Shown here piece by piece: positions 6,917-15,325 of a stretch of DNA of 64,000 nucleotides. The notes below the pieces were generated by a model. That model had not been told where the DNA came from. It did not search any database and worked only from the letters and a program-made list of their open reading frames with translations. Every line of letters begins with the position of its first letter. Within the stretch, counting starts at the first letter, position 1. The position numbers and the translations under genes were made by a program. The stretch comes from UBA6168 sp041741095 (GTDB lineage: Bacteria > Bacteroidota > Bacteroidia > Chitinophagales > Saprospiraceae), in the NCBI GenBank assembly GCA_041741095.1, contig JBGSKQ010000117.1, forward strand, positions 1 to 64,000, read 5' to 3'.

Positions 6917-7714
6917 CTACCACGCATACCCCACCCCCACCGACGGCGAAAAACCCAATACCTGATGGTAACTGCTGGCCACGTCCACTTTGATGGATTC
7001 TTTTATCAATATGCCGAGGCCAAAATGGGCGGTAGTGGGGTTGGAGGCCACGCCGAGGCGGAGGTATAGCGGTTTGGCAGCCTGGTATTCGATGCCGCCT
7101 TTGGCACGGAGTGGGAAGTCAATGTCTTTTTCCACTTCAATTGCGAGGGAAGTTTTGGGCGAAGGGGTCCAGGCGAGGCCGAGGTTAAAAATGGTGGGCA
7201 GGCGGTCGCCTTCTGCGATTTCCACTTTGCCGGGGTTGGCCACGTGGGCACCGAGGAGGAGTTGCTTGGAGAGTTGGGCCTGCAAGCCGATTTGTACGGA
7301 GACGGCACCCTTGCTACCGTATTCGGGGATGCGGGTTTGAAAATAATCGAAACTGGCGCCTGCGTAAAAGTTTTCAAACAGGCGGCGGCCATACGCCAAG
7401 CCTATTTTTTGCTGGCGAAATTCGCTGTAACCAAAGTTTTGTACCAACAAACCAAAGGTGCCCGAACGGGTGGGCAGCGCCACACCTGCCGCCACGGCAT
7501 CCAATTCTGACAGCATAAATCGGCGCTGGGCAGCCACCAACACCGCAAAATTTTCCATGGCACCAAGTCCGGCTTGGTTGCCCAGCAGGCTTTGTTCATC
7601 CTTAAATATTGCGCCCACATTGCCCATTGCGGCACTTTTTGCGCCTTGGGTAAAAACTTGTGCATGGGCATTGGCCACCAACAAAAAAACGGCAAGGGTA
7701 AAGTATGTTTTCAT
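6917..7714 (-). CDS. PorV/PorQ-like outer-membrane beta-barrel protein
   Basis: A 265-residue protein with a signal peptide (MKTYFTLAVFLLVANAHAQ). An N-terminal signature follows, GAKSAAMGNVGAIFKDEQSL, in which a stretch like GARSxGMGGA is common to the PorV/PorQ family of T9SS-associated barrels. The rest has alternating beta-strand sequence (GTFGLLVQNFGYSEFRQQ, FYAGASFDYFQTRIPEY, HFGLGILIKESIKVDVASSY) and ends in an aromatic residue (VGVGYAW). In the family, PorV shuttles T9SS cargo and PorQ works with PorZ. This member could be either, or a related barrel without a T9SS role. I use the ATG at 7714 because the signal peptide begins there; an upstream ATG at 7735 would put seven extra residues before it. 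Confidence 0.75.
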   Translation of the reverse strand: MKTYFTLAVFLLVANAHAQVFTQGAKSAAMGNVGAIFKDEQSLLGNQAGLGAMENFAVLVAAQRRFMLSELDAVAAGVALPTRSGTFGLLVQNFGYSEFRQQKIGLAYGRRLFENFYAGASFDYFQTRIPEYGSKGAVSVQIGLQAQLSKQLLLGAHVANPGKVEIAEGDRLPTIFNLGLAWTPSPKTSLAIEVEKDIDFPLRAKGGIEYQAAKPLYLRLGVASNPTTAHFGLGILIKESIKVDVASSYHQVLGFSPSVGVGYAW

Positions 7715-7718
7715 GCGC

Positions 7719-7726
7719 CAAATGTA
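7719..7726 (-). promoter_or_regulatory. Possible -7 promoter element (TACATTTG)
   Basis: It matches the Bacteroidota -7 consensus TAnnTTTG on the minus strand. It ends only 5 bases from the ATG at 7714, so transcription from it would give a nearly leaderless mRNA. No clear -33 TTTG partner is seen. Confidence 0.35.
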
Positions 7727-7756
7727 AACATCCAATTAATACCTTTGCCTAGCGGA

Positions 7757-7836
7757 TTGTGTTTTTGTGTTTGGGTGTTTATGTGTTTAGGCCCAAAACA
7801 CAAAAACACGCAAACACCTAAACACGTAAACACATT
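7757..7836. repeat. Word-repeat inverted repeat (GTGTTT/AAACAC)
   Basis: The left arm is an imperfect tandem of GTGTTTTTGTGTTTGGGTGT and the right arm is its complement (AAACACCTAAACACGTAAAC). Together they form a long imperfect hairpin between two divergent genes. On the plus strand it lies within the leader of udk. A TACCTTTG element at 7740-7747 could be a -7 box for udk. Confidence 0.6.
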
Positions 7837-7842
7837 TTTTTC

Positions 7843-8469
7843 ATGTCTAAACCTTTCCTCATTGGTATCACGGGCGGCAGCGGCTCTGGCAAAACGACTT
7901 TTATCAAGGAACTACGGGCCGCTTTTTCTACTGACGAGCTTTGTATTATCTCTCAGGACGACTACTACCGGCCCATTCAGGAACAGTACCGTGACGAGGA
8001 GGGCATTGAAAATTTCGATCTGCCCCGCTCCATTGACAAAAAATCATTCGCAGCCGATATACAGCGGCTCATGGATGGGAAAACGGTGGAGCGACTGGAA
8101 TATATTTTCAACAACGCCAAGGCCAGCCCTGCCACACTGGCCTTTTATCCGGCCCCAATCCTGTTGGTCGAAGGGATTTTTGTGTTCCATTTTAAAAAAA
8201 TAAGGAAAATGCTCGACCTGAAGATTTTCCTGCACGCCAAGGAGAACCTCAAGGTCATCCGCCGCATCAAACGGGATCAGGTGGAGCGCAATTACCCCAT
8301 TGAAGATGTGTTGTACCGCTATGAAAAACACGTGCTGCCCACTTTTGAAAAATACATCGAACCTTACATGGACGAAGCGGATTTGATCATCAACAACAAC
8401 CGTGATTTTAGGGTTGGCTTGGAAGTAGTGAAGGGTTTTTTGAAAAGCAAGCTGGCCAATAACAGTTGA
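7843..8469 (+). CDS. udk: Uridine kinase
   Basis: A 208-residue P-loop nucleoside kinase that phosphorylates uridine (and cytidine) to the monophosphate in pyrimidine salvage, in the cytoplasm. The Walker A motif GITGGSGSGKTT is at residues 8-19. It is followed by the family segment IISQDDYYRPIQEQ and FDLPRSIDKK. PAPILLVEGIFVFHFKKIR corresponds to the Walker B/lid entry, and RRIKRDQVERNYPIEDVLYRY is the typical substrate/lid region. Length agrees with bacterial Udk. It is transcribed away from the PorV-like gene. Confidence 0.93.
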   Translation: MSKPFLIGITGGSGSGKTTFIKELRAAFSTDELCIISQDDYYRPIQEQYRDEEGIENFDLPRSIDKKSFAADIQRLMDGKTVERLEYIFNNAKASPATLAFYPAPILLVEGIFVFHFKKIRKMLDLKIFLHAKENLKVIRRIKRDQVERNYPIEDVLYRYEKHVLPTFEKYIEPYMDEADLIINNNRDFRVGLEVVKGFLKSKLANNS

Positions 8470-8581
8470 CTTGTACCCACCCTGATTTTATCGGCCAAAA
8501 TGCCCTTGCATTTTTTCTTGCCCATCTTGGCATTTCCCCGTAATATCACAGCCAGATTTACTTTTCAATCAAACTGGTTCA

Positions 8582-10069
8582 ATGAAATACTCATCCCTCC
8601 TCCTTTTGCTCATGGCAAACCTTCCACTTTTCTCCCAAACATCTTGGGGCATTTTTAAAAACAGCGTGGATGTCGGCCCTGTACTGCACAAAGGCCAAAC
8701 AACATTTGACCCTGAAAATGAAAAATACAGCCTGTCCGGGTCCGGTGAAAATATCTGGTTTTCGAAGGACGAATTTCATTTTAGCCATAATCAACTGACA
8801 GGCAATTTCATTCTTTCCTGTCGTGGAAAATTGCTTGGAAAGGGGGTTGACCCGCACCGAAAATTTGGTTGGATGGTCCGCACTTCTTTGGACACCAGCG
8901 CTGCAATGGTGTGCGCCACCGTGCATGGCGATGGGCTGACAGCCATCCAATTCCGCAAACAGGCTGGTTCGAATATCCAGGAGGTTATATCGCCTGTAAA
9001 AACGCCCGATGTCATCCAACTGGAAAGGCGGGGGCGCAGTTTTTTTCTCTCCGTGGCCAAATTTGGCGACCCGTTTTGGACCGTGGAAGTGCCAGATTTT
9101 GACTTTCCCCAGGATTTGCTGGCTGGGCTTTTTGTTTGCTCCCACCATAAAGATGTGGTGGAAAAAGCCGAATTCGACAATGTCCGTATCGTTTTGCCAC
9201 CCAAAGATGGTTACACACCTTATCGGGACTATTTGGGCAGTCATGTGGAGGTGTTGGATATGGCGTCAGGAGCAAGGAAGATCGTTCATTCTGCACTCAA
9301 TTCCTTGCAGGCACCCAACTGGACATTGGACGATAAAGCCTTGATTTACAATAGCGAAGGCCTGATTCACCGCTTTGATTTTTCCACTAAAAAAACAAGC
9401 GTATTGAATACCGATTTTGTGAAACAAAACAACAACGACCATGTGATTTCCTTTGACGGAAAAATGCTCGGCCTCAGCAGCTCGAATGGCAGTGAGGAGT
9501 ATGTTTCGTTGATTTTTACAGTGCCAATGGCAGGAGGCACACCCAAGCAGATTACTCCAATCGGGCCGAGTTACCTGCACGGCTGGTCGCCCGATGGCAA
9601 ATGGCTGACCTACACGGCGCAGCGCAACGGCGATTACAATATTTATAAAATCCCTTCGGATGGTGGCGATGAGATACAATTGACCAAGACGCCCGGCTTG
9701 GACGACGGTTCGGAATACAGCCCCGACGGCCAGTGGATTTATTTCAATTCCGTGCGGACGGGTTCGATGGAATTGTGGCGGATGCGGCCGGATGGCAGCT
9801 ATCAGGAACAACTAACGGACGATGAATACCAAAACTGGTTTCCGCATATCTCACCGGATGGAAAATGGCTGGTTTTCCTTTCCTATATGCCTGATATGAA
9901 GGCCGACGACCACCCTTTTTACAAGCATGTTTATTTGCGTACCCTGCCCGCCAATGGTGGCAAGCCAAAGGTAATCGCCTATTTGTATGGAGGCCAGGGA
10001 ACCATCAATACCCCTTCGTGGTCGCCGGACGGAAAAAGGGTAGCATTTGTGAGCAATACAGGGATGTGA
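8582..10069 (+). CDS. Exported TolB-like WD40/PD40 beta-propeller protein
   Basis: A 495-residue secreted protein with signal peptide (MKYSSLLLLLMANLPLFSQ). Residues 30-205 form a jelly-roll-like N-terminal domain similar to the DUF1349/concanavalin type (NIWFSKDEFHF, WMVRTSLDTSAA). Residues 225-495 are a six-bladed PD40 propeller, seen in repeated WSPDGKWLTY, EYSPDGQWIYF, HISPDGKWLVF and WSPDGKRVAF. Such two-domain proteins occur in Bacteroidota near carbohydrate or ester hydrolases. Their exact ligand is not known. It ends before a MITE-like element; the following DUF1080 genes may belong to the same functional cluster but are separated by about 460 bases. Confidence 0.85.
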   Translation: MKYSSLLLLLMANLPLFSQTSWGIFKNSVDVGPVLHKGQTTFDPENEKYSLSGSGENIWFSKDEFHFSHNQLTGNFILSCRGKLLGKGVDPHRKFGWMVRTSLDTSAAMVCATVHGDGLTAIQFRKQAGSNIQEVISPVKTPDVIQLERRGRSFFLSVAKFGDPFWTVEVPDFDFPQDLLAGLFVCSHHKDVVEKAEFDNVRIVLPPKDGYTPYRDYLGSHVEVLDMASGARKIVHSALNSLQAPNWTLDDKALIYNSEGLIHRFDFSTKKTSVLNTDFVKQNNNDHVISFDGKMLGLSSSNGSEEYVSLIFTVPMAGGTPKQITPIGPSYLHGWSPDGKWLTYTAQRNGDYNIYKIPSDGGDEIQLTKTPGLDDGSEYSPDGQWIYFNSVRTGSMELWRMRPDGSYQEQLTDDEYQNWFPHISPDGKWLVFLSYMPDMKADDHPFYKHVYLRTLPANGGKPKVIAYLYGGQGTINTPSWSPDGKRVAFVSNTGM

Positions 10070-10115
10070 ATGATTCGCTCATAACCTCCAAAAGTTGAAA
10101 AACAAACTTTCAGTT

Positions 10116-10435
10116 GGAGAGGCCGGGTAATCAAACCCGGCGGTTTGGGATCGGAACCGCCGGGTTTGATAACCCTGTTGATTGCACACAGAATAAAAAT
10201 ATTCTGCTTTGTTCAAAAAGTTGAGCATTTGCCAAAAACATCCCCCCTACCCCCCTTCAAAGGGGGATTGAGACCCTGCTTAATTGCCCAAATTGTGCAA
10301 AGTAAGCAGACCCGAATTCCCCCTTTGAAGGGGGGTAGGGGGGATGTCAGTACCGGAAAAGCAGAAATTATGCAGATATTCCAGCCCCAAGTTATTCTGT
10401 GTGCAATCACATGGGTTTGATAACCCGGCCTCTCC
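10116..10435. mobile_element. Nested inverted-repeat element (MITE-like, about 320 bp)
   Basis: Three nested pairs of arms are seen: outer 23-bp arms at 10116-10138 and 10413-10435 (one mismatch), a middle 16-bp pair at 10180-10195 and 10393-10408 (perfect), and an inner 30-bp pair at 10238-10267 and 10318-10347 (perfect). It has no coding capacity. The outer arm with its neighbouring unit (10116-10175) is related to 33405-33468, so parts of it are dispersed. It could fold into a very stable hairpin and may also terminate transcription. Confidence 0.75.
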
Positions 10436-10527
10436 AAACAAACGGTAATGAAATCTTCACTACAAATTAAAGGGAGGACGAGCGGATTGATTGATTGACA
10501 AAACAATGATTATCAAATACTTGAAAA

Positions 10528-12171
10528 ATGAAAAACGTATTATTCCCAATTTTTTTGATGTTGATTTCAACCAATTTGTTCGCCCAAAATATCGGCGTTG
10601 GTGCAAAGCCAACCAAGGGCGCAAAGGTCTATTTTGATGGAAGTGAAAAATCGCTGCACGACAATTGGATGTATTGGGCTGGCCCACGCCTAAAGGCAAC
10701 CATGCCCATCAAATGGCAAATCGTCAAAGACCCCACTGGCGCAGGTTCGGCCATGAATACCAATGACACTGCGGCTGCGGGCGGGATGTACGGTGCAGCC
10801 GATATTGTGACGAAGCATGAGTTCAGGGATTTCAGGGCGCACATTGAATTCCTGATACAAGACCCCGGCGGAAACAGCGGGGTTTATCTCCAAAACCGCT
10901 ATGAAATACAAGTGCTCGATGGCGACAGCACGGCGCACGGCCTTGCTGCGGTCATCAACGAACGGCGCTCGCCTTACTATCCATACAATGGTGTGGGAAA
11001 ATGGAACGCTTATGATATCGTGTTCCGGGCGGCCCGTTTTAAGGATGGTAAATTGGTGGAAAAGCCATTGGTGTCCATTCATTTCAATGGTAAAAAAGTC
11101 CATCAAAACCAACCCATACAGCAAGTTTGGGGCGGCCCAAATTCTGGAATTGATGGTGGGAACGACGGCGGCAAAGGCATAACAGACCGTCCAGGCGGGC
11201 TGAAACTGCAAGCTGAAGGCCACAATGTTTTGTACAGAAATATTTGGATGGAGGACCTAACTCTTGAGGCGCCAAACACCGACCTGCTCGAACCCGGCAA
11301 AGCAGTGGCGGCAACATCAGAAATGGAAGCCCGCCTGGTTCGTGTACCTTTCAATAGCAAGTTGGATGATGGAAAACATAAGTTCTTCGTGTATTTTCCA
11401 AAAGGGCATGATGGCGTGGTTGGCAAAAAATATCCAGTGCTGATGTTCCTTCACGGCAACGGCGAACGGGGCGATGGCATGGACGACCTCGATTATGTAA
11501 TGATTCATGGGCCGCTGTATGAGGCTTGGGTTCAAAAACGGGATTTGCCGTTCATCATTATTTCGCCACAACTGCCCATGTTTGGCATGGATAAAAAGGG
11601 GATTTCGTACATAGACAACCGCAAGAAAGAATCCATCCCGCAACGCCTCAGCGACGGCACCCCGCCCAGAAATTGGGGCGACCTGCCGCAAGCTTACATG
11701 ACGGGTGCCTTGGCTTCCGACACATTTCCCGGTGGCATGAAAACCCTGCCCGATGGCTGGGATTTGGTAGAAGGCGACCTATTGGAAATGCTGGATATGG
11801 TCCACAAATATATGGGCGGCGATCCGCAACGCACCTACCTGACCGGCCTGAGCTATGGCGGCTTCGGCACTTGGCATTTTGCCAGTACGCATCCGGAAAA
11901 ATTCGCAGCCATTGCACCCATAGTTGGTTGGGGGCATCCAGATTATATGGCCTCCATTGCGCAAGCAAAAATTCCGAGCTGGACCTTTGCCGGTGGCCTC
12001 GATCCTGTCGTTCAACCCCGCTATTTCTATGCTGGAATCAATAAATTAAAGGAACTCGGCGCTCCCGATGTGCGCTTTACCATCCACGAAGACATGGGCC
12101 ACGACACTTGGCGGCGGGTCTATGGCGGCCAGGATTTGTACGATTGGCTATTGTCAAAATCAAAAAATTAA
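10528..12171 (+). CDS. DUF1080 (3-keto-disaccharide hydrolase-like) fused to alpha/beta esterase
   Basis: A 547-residue exported protein (signal peptide residues 1-19). Residues 25-240 are a DUF1080 domain, a jelly-roll often called 3-keto-disaccharide hydrolase. Its typical segments are FLIQDPGGNSGVYLQNRYEI and KLQAEGHNVLYRNIWMEDL. Residues 265-547 are an alpha/beta hydrolase of the prolyl-oligopeptidase/PHB-depolymerase-like esterase type. The oxyanion strand VLMFLHGNGERGD, the nucleophile elbow GLSYGGFG (Ser near residue 438), the acid in GGLDPV and the final His in DMGHDTW are all present. The combination suggests cleavage of a decorated glycan or glycoside at the cell surface. The next gene starts 3 bases after its stop, so the two are an operon. 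Confidence 0.85.
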   Translation: MKNVLFPIFLMLISTNLFAQNIGVGAKPTKGAKVYFDGSEKSLHDNWMYWAGPRLKATMPIKWQIVKDPTGAGSAMNTNDTAAAGGMYGAADIVTKHEFRDFRAHIEFLIQDPGGNSGVYLQNRYEIQVLDGDSTAHGLAAVINERRSPYYPYNGVGKWNAYDIVFRAARFKDGKLVEKPLVSIHFNGKKVHQNQPIQQVWGGPNSGIDGGNDGGKGITDRPGGLKLQAEGHNVLYRNIWMEDLTLEAPNTDLLEPGKAVAATSEMEARLVRVPFNSKLDDGKHKFFVYFPKGHDGVVGKKYPVLMFLHGNGERGDGMDDLDYVMIHGPLYEAWVQKRDLPFIIISPQLPMFGMDKKGISYIDNRKKESIPQRLSDGTPPRNWGDLPQAYMTGALASDTFPGGMKTLPDGWDLVEGDLLEMLDMVHKYMGGDPQRTYLTGLSYGGFGTWHFASTHPEKFAAIAPIVGWGHPDYMASIAQAKIPSWTFAGGLDPVVQPRYFYAGINKLKELGAPDVRFTIHEDMGHDTWRRVYGGQDLYDWLLSKSKN

Positions 12172-12174
12172 AAC

Positions 12175-13383
12175 ATGAGTAAATTGAAAATACTCAACCT
12201 TTGTGGCTGTTTGGTCATCGGGTTTTCACTCTTTTCACAAATTTCCACCACAGGTTACAATCATGTTGGGCTGTCGGTGAAGGAAATTGATGCCAGCGCC
12301 AAATTTTACCGGGAAGTCGTCGGGCTGCAACCAATTGAAGTGCCTGACAATTTGAAGGCAATTCGGGCCTGGTTCAAAGTAGCGCCAGGACAAGAGCTGC
12401 ACCTGCTGGCTGGCCGCACTGATCCGGTCACGAACAACGATAAGAATGGGGCGCATTTTTCCCTCACTATTCAAGATGCTGACCCAATTGAGGCTTATTT
12501 GAAAAAAACTGGCTTGGCCTACCATCGCCAACAGCGCTTTGATGGTGCTTACCAAATTTACATCACCGACCCTGATGGCTACGTTATCGAACTGAACGAG
12601 CCAAAAGTGCAGTGGCGGCAGCTCTTCAACGGCAAGGATTTGGAGGGTTGGGACACCTATTTAGGCCCACAATTCCCGCCTGTAGGAGACGACCGTACAG
12701 GCGTTGCGCCCATCGGTTTAAATATAGATCCAAAGAAAACATTCACCGTGGCGGAGATAGATGGAGCTCCTGCTATTAGCATTTCGGGCGAGCATTTTGG
12801 TGGCATTTCAACAAAAGAAGAATTTGAAAACTACCACCTTCGGCTTGATTTCAAATGGGGCAAAAACAAGTTCCATCCAAGGGAAAACTATAAGAAAGAC
12901 AGTGGTTTGCTCTATCATGCAGTCGGTGAACACGGTGCAGATTATGGATTTTGGATGCAATCGCAAGAATTTCAGATTCAGCAAGGCGACTGTGGAGATT
13001 TCTGGGGCGTTGCTGGTGCTGTGATTGACATTCCAGCCACAAAACAGGGCGAAAAAGATTGGATTTATGACCCAAAAGGTGACTTGAAAACCTTTATGGA
13101 TAAAACCGAAACAGGGCGGCACTGCATCCGTAGCACCGACTTTGAAAAGCCAGATGGCGAATGGAACACCCTCGACCTGTATTGCTTCGGCGATACTGCT
13201 GTGCATGTGGTAAATGGCCAAGTAGTGATGGTATTGTACAATTCTCGCCGACCCATCAATGGGGCTTACGAACCGCTGACGAAAGGGAAAATCCAGCTAC
13301 AATCGGAAGGGGCAGCGATATATTACCGCAATATTTGGATTACCCCAATTGCCAAGCTACCAGAATCATTTATTAAATCTTAA
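12175..13383 (+). CDS. VOC-domain protein fused to DUF1080
   Basis: A 402-residue exported protein. A hydrophobic N-terminal segment (CGCLVIGFSLFSQ) is followed by a VOC/glyoxalase-like metal-binding domain at residues 26-140 (YNHVGLSVKEIDASAKFYRE, EGL to DPDGYVIELNE). A DUF1080 jelly-roll follows at 148-398 (WRQLFNGKDLEGWDTYLG, DSGLLYHAVGEHG, GKIQLQSEGAAIYYRNIWI). VOC domains use a divalent metal held by His/Glu; here His30 and Glu134-type residues are present. The fusion is rare. It sits in an operon with another DUF1080 protein, 3 bases upstream, and with a small membrane protein 12 bases downstream. I infer a joint role in degrading an oxidised (3-keto) sugar. Confidence 0.85.
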   Translation: MSKLKILNLCGCLVIGFSLFSQISTTGYNHVGLSVKEIDASAKFYREVVGLQPIEVPDNLKAIRAWFKVAPGQELHLLAGRTDPVTNNDKNGAHFSLTIQDADPIEAYLKKTGLAYHRQQRFDGAYQIYITDPDGYVIELNEPKVQWRQLFNGKDLEGWDTYLGPQFPPVGDDRTGVAPIGLNIDPKKTFTVAEIDGAPAISISGEHFGGISTKEEFENYHLRLDFKWGKNKFHPRENYKKDSGLLYHAVGEHGADYGFWMQSQEFQIQQGDCGDFWGVAGAVIDIPATKQGEKDWIYDPKGDLKTFMDKTETGRHCIRSTDFEKPDGEWNTLDLYCFGDTAVHVVNGQVVMVLYNSRRPINGAYEPLTKGKIQLQSEGAAIYYRNIWITPIAKLPESFIKS

Positions 13384-13395
13384 AGCCTAATAAAA

Positions 13396-13836
13396 ATGAA
13401 ACCAGGTTTGCTGAAAAATATCCTCCTTGCCGGACTGCTGGCTGGATTGCTGGATATTCTTGCTGCCATAAAAGGAAATGCCGTTGGAACGTTCAAGTTC
13501 ATTGCCAGCGGCGTATTTGGCGAGGCCGCTTTTGCTGGCGGAACTGATATGGTGGCCTGGGGCATATTCTTTCATTTTTTTATTGCTATAAGCTTTGCTG
13601 CTTTATATTTTCTCATTTATCCCAAAAATGCATTAATGAGGAAAAACAAATGGATAAGCGGTTTGCTATATGGCGGCCTATTCGTCTGGGCGGTAATGAA
13701 TCTGGGCGTTTTGCCATTGACCCAAGCACCGCAGGCCGCATTCAATTGGTCGGGAGTACTAACAAATATGGCCATTTTGGCAGTATGTATTGGATGGCCA
13801 ATTGCATGGCTTGCTGATAAGTATTATAAGCTTTGA
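13396..13836 (+). CDS. Small four-helix membrane protein (YagU/DUF1440-like)
   Basis: A 146-residue inner-membrane protein with four hydrophobic segments, near residues 7-27, 50-75, 90-108 and 118-138. The pattern (LLAGLLAGLLDILAAIK at the start, MVAWGIFFHFFIAISFAALY in the middle) resembles the YagU/DUF1440 group of unknown function. It lies 12 bases after the VOC-DUF1080 gene and so is the third gene of that operon. I cannot say what it transports or anchors. Confidence 0.7.
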   Translation: MKPGLLKNILLAGLLAGLLDILAAIKGNAVGTFKFIASGVFGEAAFAGGTDMVAWGIFFHFFIAISFAALYFLIYPKNALMRKNKWISGLLYGGLFVWAVMNLGVLPLTQAPQAAFNWSGVLTNMAILAVCIGWPIAWLADKYYKL

Positions 13837-13855
13837 TGTGTTTGCGCATGGGGTT

Positions 13856-13975
13856 TGGGGCGGCGCAGCCGCCCCAAGAGACACTCTTCTCCCCGCAGCG
13901 GTGCCTCCGGCGCCGCTGCGGGGAGAAAGGTTCCGATAGCTATCAGAATTGGGGGCTATCGCCCCCAAACCCCCA
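13856..13975. repeat. Cluster of GC-rich hairpins
   Basis: Three hairpins follow one another: GGGGCGGCGCAGCCGCCCC at 13857-13875, a 12-bp stem at 13889-13900 with 13914-13925, and GGGGGCTATCGCCCCC near 13949-13965. A member of the TTCCGATAGCTATCGGAA family lies at 13931-13948. They separate the DUF1080 operon from the next esterase gene and may attenuate transcription. Confidence 0.65.
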
Positions 13976-14076
13976 TGAACAAAACTTGGCGGCGTTAGCT
14001 ATAATAACTAATTTATCAATTCAAAAATAGCCAATATAATTCTCGTTCAACAATGTCCGGAATTCAAATAATTACA

Positions 14077-14925
14077 ATGAAATATTACTTCCTATTTATC
14101 TATTTAATTAGCACCACACTTCTTTTTGCACAACAAAAACCCATTAGCATCCCGCTTTGGCCCAATGGAGCACCAGGGTTTGAAAACAGAAAAAACGAAG
14201 CCGAACAAGCGCAAGACTGGTGGGTAAAAAATATCCATCATCCTTCTGTTACTGTTTTTCTTCCGCCAAAAGATAAGGCCAACGGTACAGCCGTTGTGAT
14301 TTGTCCAGGGGGAGGCCACCGGGCATTGGTCTATCAATCCGAAGGTCAAAAAGCTGCCGAATATTTCAATAGCTTGGGAATAACGGCTTTTGTATTAAAA
14401 TACCGATTGTTCCGGGAAGAAAATTCACCGTATAAGGAGGGACATGCCAAACAAGATGGATATCGTGCCATGCGGTTGGTCAGGAGCCGGGCCAAAGAAT
14501 GGAACATTGACCCCACCCGTATCGGCGTGATGGGATTTTCGGCTGGCGGAGAATTGGCCGCCTGGATTTCTTATGGTGAAAACAAATCCAACCCTAATGC
14601 CGATGACGCCATAGATAAAGTAAGCGCTTTGCCGGATTTTCAAGTGCTGATTTATCCTGGCCCATTGGCAGTTCCTGCTGCCATGGACGAATATGCGCCA
14701 CCTTCCTTTTTGCTGGCCGCAAATGATGACGAATGCTGCTCGGAACCAATTATGGAAATTGCCCAGCTATGCCGCAAAGCCAAAGTCCCCGTGGAAGTAC
14801 ATCTTTTTTCTCAAGGACAACATGCCTTTAATATGGGCAGCCGTTCCACGCTGGAATCTATTAAAGATTGGCCAAAAAGACTCACCGATTGGTTGTCGGA
14901 CAATGGTTGGTTGGAAACCAATTGA
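14077..14925 (+). CDS. Exported alpha/beta hydrolase (BD-FAE-like esterase)
   Basis: A 282-residue secreted esterase. After a signal peptide (MKYYFLFIYLISTTLLFAQQ) the conserved start reads SIPLWPNGAPGFENRK. The oxyanion region is AVVICPGGGHRALV, the nucleophile elbow is GFSAGGEL (GxSxG), the acid is in LAANDDECC, and the catalytic His is in SQGQHAFNMG. The family includes acetylxylan/feruloyl esterases that remove acyl groups from plant or algal polysaccharides. I take the ATG at 14077 because the signal peptide begins there. It lies 240 bases after the DUF1080 operon and fits the same polysaccharide-related role. Confidence 0.87.
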   Translation: MKYYFLFIYLISTTLLFAQQKPISIPLWPNGAPGFENRKNEAEQAQDWWVKNIHHPSVTVFLPPKDKANGTAVVICPGGGHRALVYQSEGQKAAEYFNSLGITAFVLKYRLFREENSPYKEGHAKQDGYRAMRLVRSRAKEWNIDPTRIGVMGFSAGGELAAWISYGENKSNPNADDAIDKVSALPDFQVLIYPGPLAVPAAMDEYAPPSFLLAANDDECCSEPIMEIAQLCRKAKVPVEVHLFSQGQHAFNMGSRSTLESIKDWPKRLTDWLSDNGWLETN

Positions 14926-14931
14926 TAGGTA

Positions 14932-15190
14932 ACCCGCCAATTTAGGGAATTGGCGGGGGTGCCTAAAAAGTCGTAGTCCAGATAGCAATCGGGATAAAAC
15001 CAAGTCCATTCCCCACAGATTTGACCCCGCTAGGGGTCTAATGTCGGTAGTTAAAGAAAGCGCATGAAATTCCGTCCCGCTAGGGACGAAATGTCGGTTT
15101 CATTTATTTCCGACATTGCGTCCCTAGCGGGACGGAAGTCAGCTCTGGACATTTAGCTACCTATATTACGTCCCCAAGGGGACGGTAGGC
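14932..15190. repeat. REP-like palindromic cluster
   Basis: No gene lies between 14926 and 15325. A hairpin at 14932-14959 (ACCCGCCAATTT/GAATTGGCGGG) follows the esterase stop and may serve as a terminator. Then come palindromes GACCCCGCTAGGGGTC (15023-15038) and a 27-bp pair at 15071-15097 and 15110-15136 that match inverted at 26 of 27 positions. ACGTCCCCAAGGGGACGG is at 15169-15186. All share the attached word ATGTCGG or its complement, as expected of REP substrates of RAYT transposases. Confidence 0.7.
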
Positions 15191-15325
15191 ACTCGATTTC
15201 AAAAAATTATTCTGTGGATAAAGAATAGGGTTTGAAACCTCGACGTCTTTGCGCTGGGTTTAACCTGTCTGCCCTATCAACCGCAGAGTAGGCGAAAGGT
15301 AGTTTTTTGATTTGTTACTCAACTC

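Noticed and set aside
10145..10506. Short frames in the MITE-like element
   Set aside because: Both strands read Pro/Gly-rich phrases (SPLPPFKGG) that are translations of the 30-bp inverted repeat, common in spurious annotations.
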